Of a stretch of DNA of 43,213 nt, positions 30,564 to 40,027 are shown one piece after another. The stretch is from Sphingomonadaceae bacterium (GTDB lineage Bacteria > Pseudomonadota > Alphaproteobacteria > Sphingomonadales > Sphingomonadaceae): positions 1-43,213 of the forward strand of contig JAFAZF010000015.1 in the NCBI GenBank assembly GCA_019239915.1, in the 5' to 3' direction. The position numbers were made by a program, and so were the translations under genes. The notes beneath the pieces were generated by a model. That model did no database searches. It was given only the letters and a program-made list of their open reading frames with translations, and had not been told where the DNA came from. The stretch's first letter is position 1. Each line of letters begins with the position of its first letter.

Positions 30564-31910
30564 ATGACGTTCGCCGATCTCGGCCTTTCCGACGAACTGC
30601 TCCGCGCGGTCAACGACGCCGGCTACAACGAGCCGACGCCGGTCCAGCGCGCCGCGATCCCGCCGGTCCTGATGATGAAGGACCTGATCGCGATCGCGCA
30701 GACCGGCACTGGCAAGACCGCCAGCTTCGTGCTGCCGATGATCGACATCCTCGCCCACGGCCGCAGCCGCGCGCGGATGCCGCGCTCGCTGATCCTCGAG
30801 CCGACCCGCGAGCTCGCCGCGCAGGTCGCCGAGAATTTCGAGAAATACGGCAAGTATCACAAGCTCTCGATGGCGCTGCTGATCGGCGGCGTGCAGATGG
30901 GCGATCAGGTCAAGGCGCTCGAACAGGGTGTCGACGTGCTGATCGCGACGCCGGGCCGGCTGATGGACCTGTTCCAGCGCGGCAAGATCCTGCTTACCGG
31001 CTGCTCGATGCTGGTGATCGATGAGGCCGATCGCATGCTCGACATGGGGTTCATTCCCGATATCGAGGAAATCTGCACCAAGCTGCCGGCGACGCGGCAG
31101 ACACTGCTGTTCTCGGCGACGATGCCGCCGCCGATCAAGAAGCTCGCCGATCGCTTCCTCTCCAATCCGCGCCAGATCGAGGTTGCGCGCCCCGCCACCG
31201 CCAACGTCAACATCGAGCAGATGCTCGTGCCGACCTCGACCCGGACCAAGCGCGAGACGCTGCGCCGCCTGCTCCGTGCCGAAGACGTGCGCACCGCGAT
31301 CATCTTCTCGAACCGCAAGACGACGGTGCGCGATCTCGCCGGATCACTGCTCGGCCACGGCTTCGCCGCCGGCCAGATCCACGGCGACATGGAGCAGCCC
31401 GAGCGGCTGAAGGAACTCGACCGCTTCAAGGCCGGCGACATCAACATCCTCGTCGCGTCCGACGTCGCGGCACGGGGGCTCGACATCAAGGGCGTCTCCC
31501 ACGTCTTCAACTTCGACGTGCCCTGGCATCCCGACGACTATATTCACCGCATCGGCCGCACCGGCCGCGCCGGTGCCACCGGCAAGGCGTTCACGCTCGT
31601 CACGCCCGAAGATGACGAGGCGGTCGCGAATATCGAGAAGCTCACCGGCCAGACCATCGCGCGCGAAGTCCAAGCGGCCGAACCGGAGCGGGCGCCCGAG
31701 CCCTCAGCGCCATCGCCGGACCGGGCGCGCGATCGCCGCGGCGGGCGCAGCGGACGTGGCCGGCGCGACGACCAGAAGCGCGACGACCAGAGGCGCGATG
31801 ATAGCCGGCGTGAAAGTCGTTCCGAGACCGAAATCAATTCGGGGCCGGTCGAGAATGAACGCTGGAACGGCCCGGTTCCGGCCTTCCTCGGCTTCGGAAT
31901 CGCAGTCTAG
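30564..31910 (+). CDS. DEAD-box ATP-dependent RNA helicase (RhlE-like)
   Basis: Protein of 448 residues. All core motifs are intact: Q motif (GYNEPTPVQRAAIPPVL), Walker A AQTGTGKT at 46-53, PTRELA, TPGR, DEAD in VIDEADRMLDMGF, SAT, ARGLDIKGV and HRIGRTGRAG. The C-terminal 70 residues are Arg/Asp/Gly-rich (DRRGGRSGRGRRDD, repeated RDDQKRDDQRRDD), a basic RNA-binding tail seen in RhlE proteins. It remodels RNA duplexes, for example during ribosome assembly or cold shock. ATG 30564 is used; the frame is open further upstream but overlaps the preceding gene in another frame. Confidence 0.94.
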   Translation: MTFADLGLSDELLRAVNDAGYNEPTPVQRAAIPPVLMMKDLIAIAQTGTGKTASFVLPMIDILAHGRSRARMPRSLILEPTRELAAQVAENFEKYGKYHKLSMALLIGGVQMGDQVKALEQGVDVLIATPGRLMDLFQRGKILLTGCSMLVIDEADRMLDMGFIPDIEEICTKLPATRQTLLFSATMPPPIKKLADRFLSNPRQIEVARPATANVNIEQMLVPTSTRTKRETLRRLLRAEDVRTAIIFSNRKTTVRDLAGSLLGHGFAAGQIHGDMEQPERLKELDRFKAGDINILVASDVAARGLDIKGVSHVFNFDVPWHPDDYIHRIGRTGRAGATGKAFTLVTPEDDEAVANIEKLTGQTIAREVQAAEPERAPEPSAPSPDRARDRRGGRSGRGRRDDQKRDDQRRDDSRRESRSETEINSGPVENERWNGPVPAFLGFGIAV

Positions 31911-32024
31911 AGCCAATTTTTTCGTGTGGTTGTCGTTTTTTTTACGTCTTCCGCGCAAAAGCAGGGCTCACGAAATGTCGACCGGCGGGGGGCCGGCGGC
32001 CTTCGTTCAGACGAGGCAGCGTCG

Positions 32025-33047
32025 TTGAGCCAGATGGCCGACATCTTCGATCGCATCGGCCAGTTCATGGCCGAAGGGCAAATCGCGCCGACGCCGGCCA
32101 ACTATGAATTCTGGTATCGCTATGCGACCGGCGCCGACCCCGATCTCGTCATCGCCGTCGACGCGGTACGTTCCGCGCTCGGCAAGGTCTCGACCGGCGC
32201 GATGGCGAACATCCGCCGCGAGATGTACGGCGGCACCGGGCAGACCAACGTCAGCCGGCTGATCGACGAGACCGAGCGCCAGCTCGAGCGCATGGCCGGA
32301 CTGATGGAGCAGTCCGGCAAGGATGCGCGCGGCTATCGCGAGCAGCTCGACGACGATCATCAGAGCCTCGGCCCCGATACCGCGATCGAGAAGCAGCGCG
32401 CGCTGATCGCGGCGATGGCCGAGCGCACCGCGGCGATGATCGCCAAGACCACACGGCTCGAACAGGAGCTCGCCAGCTCGTCGGGCGAGATCGCGGCGCT
32501 GCGCAACGATCTCGAGCTCGCGCGTGTCGAATCGCGCACCGATCCGCTGACCGGACTATCCAACCGCAAGGCCTGCACCGATTATCTCGAAGCGCATGTT
32601 CTCCGCGCGCACGCCGAGAAGCGGCCGCTGAGCCTCGTGTTCATCGACATCGATCATTTCAAGCGCTTCAACGACAGCTTCGGTCATCGCACCGGCGACG
32701 AGGTGCTGCGGCTCGTCGCCGCCAGCCTCGAGCGCTTCTTCCACGGCCGCGGCTTCCCCGCGCGGTGGGGCGGCGAAGAATTCGTCGTCGTCGCGCCGAG
32801 TTGCGACGTCGGCCAGGCCGCCGAGATCGCCGACAGCTTCCGCCAGCATGTCGGCGCGCGCGGCATCCGCTCGCGTGACGGCCAGCAGGACATTGGCCGC
32901 GTCACCCTCTCCCTCGGCGTCGCCGAGCTGCGTGCCGACGAGGCGCCGCAGCAGCTCATCGATCGCGCCGACGCCGCGCTCTACGACGCCAAGGCGGACG
33001 GCCGGAACTGCGTCGTCACCGCCGACAGCGTGCGCCGCGCCGCCTGA
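32025..33047 (+). CDS. Diguanylate cyclase (GGDEF domain)
   Basis: Protein of 340 residues if it starts at TTG 32025 (GAGG 8 nt upstream); ATG 32034 is the alternative. The N-terminal 160 residues are alpha-helical (GQFMAEGQIAPTPANYEFWY), with a long coiled coil (TTRLEQELASSSGEIAALRN) ahead of the cyclase. The GGDEF domain has DPLTGLSNRKA, FIDIDHFKRFND and the active site GGEEF at 249-253. The inhibitory I-site RxxD is not present: the aligned residues read HGRG. It should make c-di-GMP without the usual feedback. No membrane segment is visible, so it is likely cytoplasmic. Confidence 0.92.
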   Translation: MSQMADIFDRIGQFMAEGQIAPTPANYEFWYRYATGADPDLVIAVDAVRSALGKVSTGAMANIRREMYGGTGQTNVSRLIDETERQLERMAGLMEQSGKDARGYREQLDDDHQSLGPDTAIEKQRALIAAMAERTAAMIAKTTRLEQELASSSGEIAALRNDLELARVESRTDPLTGLSNRKACTDYLEAHVLRAHAEKRPLSLVFIDIDHFKRFNDSFGHRTGDEVLRLVAASLERFFHGRGFPARWGGEEFVVVAPSCDVGQAAEIADSFRQHVGARGIRSRDGQQDIGRVTLSLGVAELRADEAPQQLIDRADAALYDAKADGRNCVVTADSVRRAA

Positions 33048-33068
33048 GCGCGCGGTCACTCGGGCCTC

Positions 33069-34715
33069 ATGGCCTTGCCGACCTTCGATCCGGTCCCCGG
33101 CTCCTTGGCCATCGAGGCGCGGGGCGAACATTTTCCCGACCAGGCTGCCTTGAGCGCGGCGCTGCCGTTCGCCCCGCGCCGCGGGCGGACCGATGCGATC
33201 CGTGCTGCTCTCTCTGCAACCCGGCTCTGGAGCGCGACCGCTCTCCTCCTCGTCACGCTGTCGATCCTGTTCCGGCTCTACGCCCTCGGGCGGCTGCCGG
33301 GAATCAACGGCGACGAGGCCTGGTACGGCGTTCAGGCGCAACATCTCGCGGCGGGCACGGCGGCGTGGCGAACGCCAAGCGGCAACCTGCCCGGTCCCTT
33401 CCAACTCGGCACGCTGGCGCTGCTGCAGGCGGTGCTTCCCCCTTCCTTCCCGCTGCTGCGCGTGCCGAGCGTGCTCGCCTCGCTCGGCGCGATGGCGCTT
33501 GCGTTCGCCATCGGGCGCCGCTTCTTCGACGGAAGAGCCGCGCTCGTCCTGCTGCTGCTCACCGCGACGCTGCCCGTCGACATCGTCTATGCCCGCTTCG
33601 GCTGGGATCCGAGCTGGAGCGTGTTCGCCGATCTCGGCGCAAGCTGGTTCGCGCTCGCCGGCAATCCCTGGGGCTGCACGCTCGCCCTGCTGCTGGCGCT
33701 TGCCGTCCATCCGACGAACCTGTTCGCCGCGCCGTTCCTGCTGCTGTGCTTCGCCGGCGCGGTGCGGGAGCGTGACGGCGCGCACGTGGCGCTCCGCCAG
33801 GGCCTGCTGTTAGCCGGGCTGATGCTGGCGGCGGTCGCGTGCCTCCGTGCCACGAGTTCGGATACGCACGCCGCGATCCGGGGCGGCCTCGTCGAACGCA
33901 TCGTCGATCCGAGCCATTTGCGCGATTTCGCGCTGCTCTACGCCCGTCTGCTCTCCGGCAACACGAGCTACGCCTATATCGTCGGCACCGGCTTCGGGGC
34001 GGCCGAGGCGGCGATCGACGCCGCGACGCTGATCGTCATCGGCGGCCTCGCGCTGTTCAGCGTGCAAGCGTTGCGAGGGCGGCCGGCGGGTCGGGACGCC
34101 GCGATCCTCATCGGTTGGGCGGCAAGCCTCGCCGCCTTCTACCTGATCGCCGGCAACCAGGCGATCGGCCCGCATTTCGAGCGCTATGCGCTCTGCCTCG
34201 TCGCGCCGAGCCTGCTGGCGCTCGCCACCATGCTGCGCCTCGTTCTCGAAAGGCGCGCGCTCCCGGCCGCGGCGATTCTCGCGGCGCTGCTGCTGATCGG
34301 CTTCGGCGACCGCTATTTCGGCGGCCTCATGCGCAGCGGCGGACGCTCCGATACCGCCTTCTGGACGGGCGCCGAAGAGCCCAAGCAGGCGGCGTTCGCG
34401 CGCATCGCCGCCGAGGCCGCCAGACATAGCGGCGCCCGCATCGTCGCCGAGGATTACTGGCTCTACTGGCCGCTCGCCTACCTCGCCGCTGGTCGACCGC
34501 TCGAGGTCGCGCAGGCGATCGCGCCGTCCACGCCGCCCCCGCCGGGCGGCACCTACTGGGTGACGTTCGGCGGCAGCGCGTTCGATCGCGCGCTGGCAGA
34601 TGGTCGCCGCGCGCGGCTGCGGTGGACGATCGCGGGCACCGCCCGGCCCGCGTTGCTCCATATCTGGTGGACGCAGCCCGGGATCAGGACGACGCCTGCC
34701 GGTACCGCACCCTGA
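33069..34715 (+). CDS. GT39/ArnT-like membrane glycosyltransferase
   Basis: Protein of 548 residues with about ten hydrophobic helices. After the first helix comes [10 protein letters not shown], with Asp82 and Glu83, the catalytic-type motif of GT-C enzymes of the PMT/ArnT group. [12 protein letters not shown] and [20 protein letters not shown] are further conserved stretches, and a soluble C-terminal part follows. Such enzymes move sugars from polyprenyl-phosphate carriers to lipids or proteins in the periplasm. Acceptor and donor are unknown. The first 50 residues are soluble. The gene follows the cyclase by 21 bp, and its end overlaps the convergent tgt by 32 bp. Confidence 0.8.
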   Translation: MALPTFDPVPGSLAIEARGEHFPDQAALSAALPFAPRRGRTDAIRAALSATRLWSATALLLVTLSILFRLYALGRLPGINGDEAWYGVQAQHLAAGTAAWRTPSGNLPGPFQLGTLALLQAVLPPSFPLLRVPSVLASLGAMALAFAIGRRFFDGRAALVLLLLTATLPVDIVYARFGWDPSWSVFADLGASWFALAGNPWGCTLALLLALAVHPTNLFAAPFLLLCFAGAVRERDGAHVALRQGLLLAGLMLAAVACLRATSSDTHAAIRGGLVERIVDPSHLRDFALLYARLLSGNTSYAYIVGTGFGAAEAAIDAATLIVIGGLALFSVQALRGRPAGRDAAILIGWAASLAAFYLIAGNQAIGPHFERYALCLVAPSLLALATMLRLVLERRALPAAAILAALLLIGFGDRYFGGLMRSGGRSDTAFWTGAEEPKQAAFARIAAEAARHSGARIVAEDYWLYWPLAYLAAGRPLEVAQAIAPSTPPPPGGTYWVTFGGSAFDRALADGRRARLRWTIAGTARPALLHIWWTQPGIRTTPAGTAP

Positions 34716-35826
34716 ACGCCACCGCGAAGCTTCGCAACCGCCCCTCGCCGATCGCCGCCCGCAGCGCCGCCATCAGCGCCTGATAGAAAGCGAGGTTGTG
34801 CTCGGTCATCAGCATCGCGCCGAGGATCTCGCCGGAGCGGACGAGGTGGTGGAGATAGGCGCGGCTCCAGCTGCCGCAGACGGCGCAGCCGCAATCGGGA
34901 TCGAGCGGGCCTTCGTCCTCGGCGAAGCGGGCGTTGCGGATGTTGAGCGGACCCGCCCAGGTGAACGCCTGGCCGTTGCGGCCCGAGCGCGTCGGCAGCA
35001 CGCAATCGAACATGTCGATGCCGCGCTCGACCGCGCCGACGATGTCGTCCGGCTTGCCGACGCCCATCAGGTAGCGGGGCTTCGCGGCGTCGAGCTGCGC
35101 AGGCGCATAGTCGAGAACCGCGAACATCGCCTCCTGCCCCTCGCCGACGGCAAGGCCACCGACGGCATAGCCGTCGAACCCGATCGCGAGCAGCGCGTCG
35201 GCCGACGCCTTGCGCAAGCCTTCGTCGAGCGCGCCCTGTTGGATTCCGAACAACGCTGAATCGCGAACGCCAGCGTCAGCAGAGTCATCAAAGGCCGTTC
35301 GCGAGCGCCGCGCCCAGCGCATCGATCGCTCCATCGCCCGCGCCTGCGCCTCGCGCGGCACCGTCGTCGGCACCAGTTCGTCGAACGCCATGACGATGTC
35401 CGATCCGAGCAGCCGCTGGATCTCCATCGATCGCTCCGGCCCGAGCAGGTGCCGCGAACCGTCGAGGTGGCTGGCGAAGGTCACGCCCTGCTCGCTCACC
35501 TTGGCGAACTTCGAGAGGCTCATCACCTGATAGCCGCCGCTGTCGGTGAGGATCGGCCGCTCCCACTGCATGAAGCGATGCAGCCCGCCGAGCCTGGCGA
35601 TCCGCTCGGCGCCGGGGCGGAGCATGAGATGATAGGTGTTGCCGAGGATGATCTCGGCGCCGGTCGCGCGCACGTCCGCCGGCTTCATCGCCTTCACATT
35701 CGCGGCGGTGCCGACCGGCATGAACGCGGGCGTGCGGATCGTGCCGCGGCGCATCGCGATCGTGCCGGTGCGCGCCGCGCCGTCGGTCGCGGCGATCGTG
35801 AAGCGGAAGCGGGGTGCGCTGGTCAT
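34684..35826 (-). CDS. tgt: tRNA-guanine transglycosylase
   Basis: Protein of 380 residues. [29 protein letters not shown] with the active-site Asp, [20 protein letters not shown] then [13 protein letters not shown] with the nucleophile Asp, and the zinc ligands [20 protein letters not shown] are all present. It swaps guanine 34 of GUN-anticodon tRNAs for preQ1 on the way to queuosine. ATG 35826 is used; the extra upstream codons lack similarity. The gene is convergent with the GT39-like gene and overlaps it by 32 bp. No other queuosine gene is in the window. Confidence 0.96.
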   Translation of the reverse strand: MTSAPRFRFTIAATDGAARTGTIAMRRGTIRTPAFMPVGTAANVKAMKPADVRATGAEIILGNTYHLMLRPGAERIARLGGLHRFMQWERPILTDSGGYQVMSLSKFAKVSEQGVTFASHLDGSRHLLGPERSMEIQRLLGSDIVMAFDELVPTTVPREAQARAMERSMRWARRSRTAFDDSADAGVRDSALFGIQQGALDEGLRKASADALLAIGFDGYAVGGLAVGEGQEAMFAVLDYAPAQLDAAKPRYLMGVGKPDDIVGAVERGIDMFDCVLPTRSGRNGQAFTWAGPLNIRNARFAEDEGPLDPDCGCAVCGSWSRAYLHHLVRSGEILGAMLMTEHNLAFYQALMAALRAAIGEGRLRSFAVAFRVRYRQASS

Positions 35827-35988
35827 GCCCCGCCTTAGAGGCATCGCTTCGGAAATCTCAAATCGTCACGATCCGTTCGCCGCGAATTAGCGGGTGCGGA
35901 GGCGATGCCTGCTCAAGACGATTTCAGGCGACAGAAAGGCGCTCGCGCGCAACAAGGCGCGTCGTCGACTCCGCCTTCTCGAGGTTCC

Positions 35989-36600
35989 ATGCGTTCGATC
36001 GTCCTGTTGCCGCTCGCTCTCCTCGCCGCCACCGGCGCGACCGCTGCCAAGCTGCCGAGCGACCACGCGATGCAGCGCATGCTGTTCGTCGCGCCCAACG
36101 GCAAACCCTATCGCGGCGCGCCTGGACAGCCTTACCCGTCCGCCGCCTGGTTCGCCGAAGCCGACGCCAATCATGACGGCAAGCTCACCCGCGCCGAGTA
36201 CCGGGCCGCCTTCATCGCTTATTTCGACACGCTCGACATCAACCACGATGGCGAGATCGATCCGAACGAGATCGAGCATTACGAAAACGACATCCTGCCC
36301 GAAACGCATATGACCGGCGGCGGCTTCGCAGGCTATGCCGCGAGCGAGGCGCAAGCGTCGGCCGGCGACGACGATTCCAGCGACGGTCCCAAGCAGCCTC
36401 CCGAGCAACCGGGCGGCGCCTCCTTCTTCGGCTTCTTCCACTTCGCCGAACCGATCGTGTGGATGGACACCAACTTCAATCGCGGCATCAGCCGCGACGA
36501 GTTCGCCGCCGGCGCCGACCGCAGCTGGCGCATGCTCAATCCCGACGGCAAGCCCTGGCTGACGCTGTCCGACCTCCCGAAGACGCAGGCACAGCGCTGA
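35989..36600 (+). CDS. Secreted EF-hand protein
   Basis: Protein of 203 residues from ATG 35989 (GAGG upstream), with signal peptide MRSIVLLPLALLAATGATAA. Two canonical calcium loops are seen: DANHDGKLTRAE at 59-70 and DINHDGEIDPNE shortly after. A third, weaker loop DTNFNRGISRDE starts at residue 160. Between them is a Gly/Ser/Asp/Pro linker (about 110-145). It would bind calcium in the periplasm or outside the cell. The partner is not known; the gene is followed by dedA. Confidence 0.9.
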   Translation: MRSIVLLPLALLAATGATAAKLPSDHAMQRMLFVAPNGKPYRGAPGQPYPSAAWFAEADANHDGKLTRAEYRAAFIAYFDTLDINHDGEIDPNEIEHYENDILPETHMTGGGFAGYAASEAQASAGDDDSSDGPKQPPEQPGGASFFGFFHFAEPIVWMDTNFNRGISRDEFAAGADRSWRMLNPDGKPWLTLSDLPKTQAQR

Positions 36601-36674
36601 ACTTCTGCCCTCCGCTCCAAGGCGGGTGCGGCCGCCCTCGACACCGCATCGCGAAGCTGTAGAGAGCGCGGCCG

Positions 36675-37307
36675 ATGTCGCTGACCAGCCATCTTTCCGC
36701 CGTCGCCGCCTGGATCGTCGGCGTGATCGCCGCCGGCGGCTATTGGGGCGTGATGCTCCTGATGGCGATCGAGAGCGCGTGCATCCCCCTGCCCTCCGAG
36801 ATCATCATGCCGTTCGCCGGCTACCTCGTGAGCCAGGGCAGGCTGGAGCTCTTCTGGGTGGCGACGGCCGGCGCGCTCGGCTGCAACCTCGGCTCGATCG
36901 TCGGCTACGAGCTTGCCAGATTTGGCGGTCGGCCGCTCGTTGAGCGCTACGGCCGCTACGTGCTGCTGTCGGCGCACGATCTCGATCGCGCCGAGACATT
37001 CTTCGCGCGGTTTGGCGGGCTTGCCGTGCTGATCTGCCGGCTGCTGCCGGTGGTGCGCACCTTCATCGCGGTGCCGGCCGGCCTCGCCCGCATGAACCTC
37101 GTGCGTTTCCACGCCTATACGTTCATCGGCTCCTGGCCATTCTGCTACGCGCTCGCTTATGCCGGCATGCGGCTGGGCGCGGCTTGGGACAGCGATCCGC
37201 GCGTAAAGGCGCTGTTCCACCGGCTTGATCTCGCGATCGTCCTGCTCGGTGTCATTTTTGTCATTTGGTTCGCCGTGCATAAGTTGCGCAAGGCGCGCCC
37301 GCGCTAG
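36675..37307 (+). CDS. DedA/SNARE-associated family membrane protein
   Basis: Protein of 210 residues with four to five hydrophobic helices. The family motifs are there: MAIESACIPLPSEIIMPFAG (E-x-x-x-x-P-x-P-x-E) and ICRLLPVVRTFIAVPAGLAR (R-x-x-P-x-x-R). DedA proteins are proposed lipid scramblases or transporters, for example of phosphatidylethanolamine or undecaprenyl phosphate, and matter for envelope integrity and drug tolerance. ATG 36675 is used. The pseudogene follows after 28 bp and could have been cotranscribed. Confidence 0.93.
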   Translation: MSLTSHLSAVAAWIVGVIAAGGYWGVMLLMAIESACIPLPSEIIMPFAGYLVSQGRLELFWVATAGALGCNLGSIVGYELARFGGRPLVERYGRYVLLSAHDLDRAETFFARFGGLAVLICRLLPVVRTFIAVPAGLARMNLVRFHAYTFIGSWPFCYALAYAGMRLGAAWDSDPRVKALFHRLDLAIVLLGVIFVIWFAVHKLRKARPR

Positions 37308-37335
37308 TTTCGCGCGCGAGACACTGGAGTTCCCG

Positions 37336-38070
37336 ATGGCGCTGCCAAAGCGTTCGTTGCTGTTCCGGCTCGGCAAGAGCTGGCGCAAGCGTATCGACGC
37401 CGTGATCGCACGCTCCTCACAGGTGCCGAACACCCCGGTGCTCGATGCCACGCTCTTCCCATGGCTGGCGGAGTTGCGCGCCGCGATGCCCGCGATCCGT
37501 GCCGAGGCACTCGAAGTGGTCACCGGGCAGCGCATTCCGGCGCTCCATGCGATCTCACCCGATCACCGCCGCATCGCGCCGCCCGACCAGTGGCGCGCCT
37601 TCTTCCTGCACGGTTAAGGCGAGCGCATCGAGCCCAACATCGCGCGCTGCCCGGCGACTGCCGCCGCCATGGTGCCGGGGCTGAACAGCGCCTTTTTTTC
37701 GATCCTGGCGCCCGGCACGCACATTCCCGCGCACTTTGGCGTGACCAAAGGGCTGGTCACCTGCCATCTCGGGCTGGTGGTGCCGTTCGGCAACACCTGC
37801 CGCATGCGCGTCGGCGAGGAGATCGTGACCTGGGCCGAAGGCGAGACGCTCGTCTTCGACGATACCTATCAGCACGAAGTGTGGAACGACACCGACGAGA
37901 CCCGCATTGTGCTGCTCGTCCAGTTTCGCCGCCCGCTGCGTTTTCCAGGCAGCCTATTCGCAGCGCTGTTCATATGGGGCATCCGCAACTCGTCGTTCGT
38001 CGCCGAGGCGCGGGCCAATCTCGATCGCTGGGAAACGGGCATGCGCGGGCTTGAGGCCGCACATCAGTAG
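37336..38070 (+). pseudogene. Aspartyl/asparaginyl beta-hydroxylase (LpxO-like), interrupted by an in-frame TAA
   Basis: The frame from ATG 37336 (MALPKRSLLFRLGKSWRKRI) encodes 93 residues to DQWRAFFLHG and then hits TAA at 37615-37617. The same frame continues without further damage for 150 residues (GERIEPNIARCP to EAAHQ, stop 38068-38070). The 2-oxoglutarate/Fe(II) site lies in the second part: PAHFGVTKGLVTCHLGL and DDTYQHEVWND. Relatives commonly read a Tyr at the stop position (HGYG), so a single change of TAT/TAC to TAA would explain it. LpxO enzymes add a 2-hydroxyl to lipid A acyl chains. A recent loss, a sequencing error or an in-frame restart at ATG 37669 are all possible. Confidence 0.82.
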
Positions 38071-38191
38071 GATGCGCGTCATCCGGCATGCTGGTCCACC
38101 GAACACCGGACAATGACTGCGCAGCACGGGCGGTCGCACCTGACGGGACACAAAGCTTGATCCGCCCGCCCATCCGCCCCAATTGTGGCGC

Positions 38192-38764
38192 ATGCTGATC
38201 GAAACCGAAGCCACGCCCAACCCCGCGACGCTCAAATTCATGCCCGGTCAGGCGGTGATGACCGCCGGCACGCGCGATTTCGCCGATCCGGAGGAAGCCG
38301 AAGCCTCGCCGCTGGCGGAGGCGCTGTTCGCGCTGGGCGATGTCCAGGGCGTGTTCTTCGGCCGCGACTTCGTCTCGGTGACCGCCGGCGAGGGATCGGA
38401 CTGGCGTGCGCTCAAGCCGGACGTGCTCGGCGTGCTGCTCGACCATTTCGCCAGCGGCGCACCGCTGTTCCGGGGCGGCGACGCCACGGGCATCGATGTC
38501 GCCGCCGACGAGGATTTCCCGGCGGATCCCGCCGACGCCGACATCGTCGACCAGATCAAGGACCTGATCGATACGCGCGTCCGCCCGGCGGTGGCCAACG
38601 ATGGCGGCGATATCGTCTACAAGGGCTTCCAGCGTGGCACCGTCTATCTCGCGATGCACGGAGCCTGCTCAGGCTGTCCATCGTCGACCGCCACGCTCAA
38701 GCAGGGGATCGAGCAACTGCTCAAACATTATGTCCCGGAAGTCACCGAGGTGCGCGCCGTCTGA
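38192..38764 (+). CDS. nfuA: NfuA-like Fe-S scaffold/carrier protein
   Basis: Protein of 190 residues. The N-terminal Nfu_N domain begins MLIETEATPNPATLKFMPGQ. The C-terminal NifU domain has IKDLIDTRVRPAVANDGGDI and the cluster-binding pair Cys159/Cys162 in GACSGCPSS. It holds a [4Fe-4S] cluster between two subunits and passes it to targets. MiaB, encoded 3 kb downstream, is such an enzyme, and ErpA is at 10 kb. ATG 38192 gives the standard start. Confidence 0.95.
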   Translation: MLIETEATPNPATLKFMPGQAVMTAGTRDFADPEEAEASPLAEALFALGDVQGVFFGRDFVSVTAGEGSDWRALKPDVLGVLLDHFASGAPLFRGGDATGIDVAADEDFPADPADADIVDQIKDLIDTRVRPAVANDGGDIVYKGFQRGTVYLAMHGACSGCPSSTATLKQGIEQLLKHYVPEVTEVRAV

Positions 38765-38797
38765 GCGCCGCCGGTTCCTCGCCGCCGCTTGGCGCCT

Positions 38798-39436
38798 ATG
38801 CCTCCAGCCTCATCTGAGCTGCGGTTGGTGATCGAGACCGCGACTCCCGCCTGCTCGATCGCACTGCTCCGGGGAGAGGCGCTCGTCGCCGAACGCCACG
38901 AGATCGTCGGCCGCGGCCATGCCGAGCGGCTGGTGCCGGCGATCGACCAACTGCTCATGGAAAGCGATGCGACTCCAGGCGCGATCCTTGTCGATTGCGG
39001 CCCCGGGAGCTTCACTGGCGTGCGCGTCGGGCTGGCGGCGGCGCGTGCGCTCGGCTTCGCCTGGCATGCGCCGGTCCACGGTTGCTCCTCGCTCGCGCTG
39101 ATCGCGGCGACGCTCCTCGAGCAGACCGGAGAGGAGAGCTGCGCCGTTGCCCTTCTCGGCGGCCACGGCGAGCTCTTTGTTCAGCGCTTCGGCGCCGCGC
39201 CGCTGACTGCTCTGACGGAGCTCGCCTCGCTGCCGCCGGAAGCCGCAGCAGCCACCATTCCCGATCGCCTTGTGGTCGGATCCGGCGCGGCCACGCTCGT
39301 CGCCGCGCGAGGTCATGGCGAAGCACGCGACGCGCTGCCCCGCGCCGCCGACGCACGCCGCCTCCCGGAAGCGCTCGCGATGCTGCCGCCGCGACCGCTT
39401 TACGGACGCGCGCCCGACGCGAAGCTGCCGGCATGA
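38798..39436 (+). CDS. tsaB: tRNA t6A37 threonylcarbamoyltransferase subunit TsaB
   Basis: Protein of 212 residues. The N-terminal ASKHA strand LVIETATPACSIAL and the signature DCGPGSFTGVRVGLAAARAL identify TsaB. It is the non-catalytic partner of TsaD in making N6-threonylcarbamoyladenosine at position 37 of ANN-decoding tRNAs. ATG 38798 is preferred over TTG 38789. Its stop overlaps the rimI start (ATGA at 39433-39436), a pairing common in bacteria. Confidence 0.93.
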   Translation: MPPASSELRLVIETATPACSIALLRGEALVAERHEIVGRGHAERLVPAIDQLLMESDATPGAILVDCGPGSFTGVRVGLAAARALGFAWHAPVHGCSSLALIAATLLEQTGEESCAVALLGGHGELFVQRFGAAPLTALTELASLPPEAAAATIPDRLVVGSGAATLVAARGHGEARDALPRAADARRLPEALAMLPPRPLYGRAPDAKLPA

Positions 39437-39924
39437 GCACCGCTCCCTCGCCCGCGCTTACGCTCCGCGATGGCGGCCAGGCCGACCTCGGCGAAGTGAT
39501 GACGAGCATGATCGAGGCGTTCGCGCCCGAATTCGGCGAGGCGTGGACCGCGGCCCAGTGCGGCGGCATCCTGCCGCTCCCGGGCGTACGCCTCATCCTC
39601 GCCAAGCTTGGTACGACGCCGGCCGGCTTCGCGCTCGCACGCGTGATTGCCGGCGAGGCAGAACTGCTGCTGCTCGGTGTCCGTCCGCGCTTCCGTCGTG
39701 GCGGGATCGGTGGCGCACTGCTCGTCGCGACCGTCGCCTATGCCCGCGAAGCCGGCGCCGACCACATCCATCTCGAAATGCGCGACGGCAATCCGGCACT
39801 GTCGCTCTATCGCACCGCAGGCTTCGTCCAGATCGGCCGCCGCCCCCGTTATTATCGCGGCACTGACGGCCGCCTGATCGACGCGCTCACGCTCTCCCTT
39901 CGGCTCGTCGGCGCACACGGCTGA
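39433..39924 (+). CDS. rimI: GNAT acetyltransferase RimI-like
   Basis: Protein of 163 residues with the GNAT acetyl-CoA motif LLLGVRPRFRRGGIGGALL (R-x-x-G-x-G) and the following strand GADHIHLEMRDGNPALSLYR then AGFVQIGRRPRYY, which is the RimI/Ats1 pattern. RimI acetylates the N-terminus of ribosomal protein bS18. It is translationally coupled to tsaB by a 4-nt overlap. The placement in the tsaB-rimI pair supports the name. Confidence 0.87.
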   Translation: MSTAPSPALTLRDGGQADLGEVMTSMIEAFAPEFGEAWTAAQCGGILPLPGVRLILAKLGTTPAGFALARVIAGEAELLLLGVRPRFRRGGIGGALLVATVAYAREAGADHIHLEMRDGNPALSLYRTAGFVQIGRRPRYYRGTDGRLIDALTLSLRLVGAHG

Positions 39925-40027
39925 GCGGTCATCTTCCGCTGCGGATCGTCGCTAGGGTGCTTGCCAAGTCAAATAATCGAGGACATGGCCCGCCGCGGGT
40001 CCAACAACAACAAGGCGCCTTTTCCTG

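Noticed and set aside
35849-35875. GGAAA followed by CGTT upstream of the EF-hand gene
   Set aside because: 18-nt spacer with a non-consensus -35 and no other support; likely chance.
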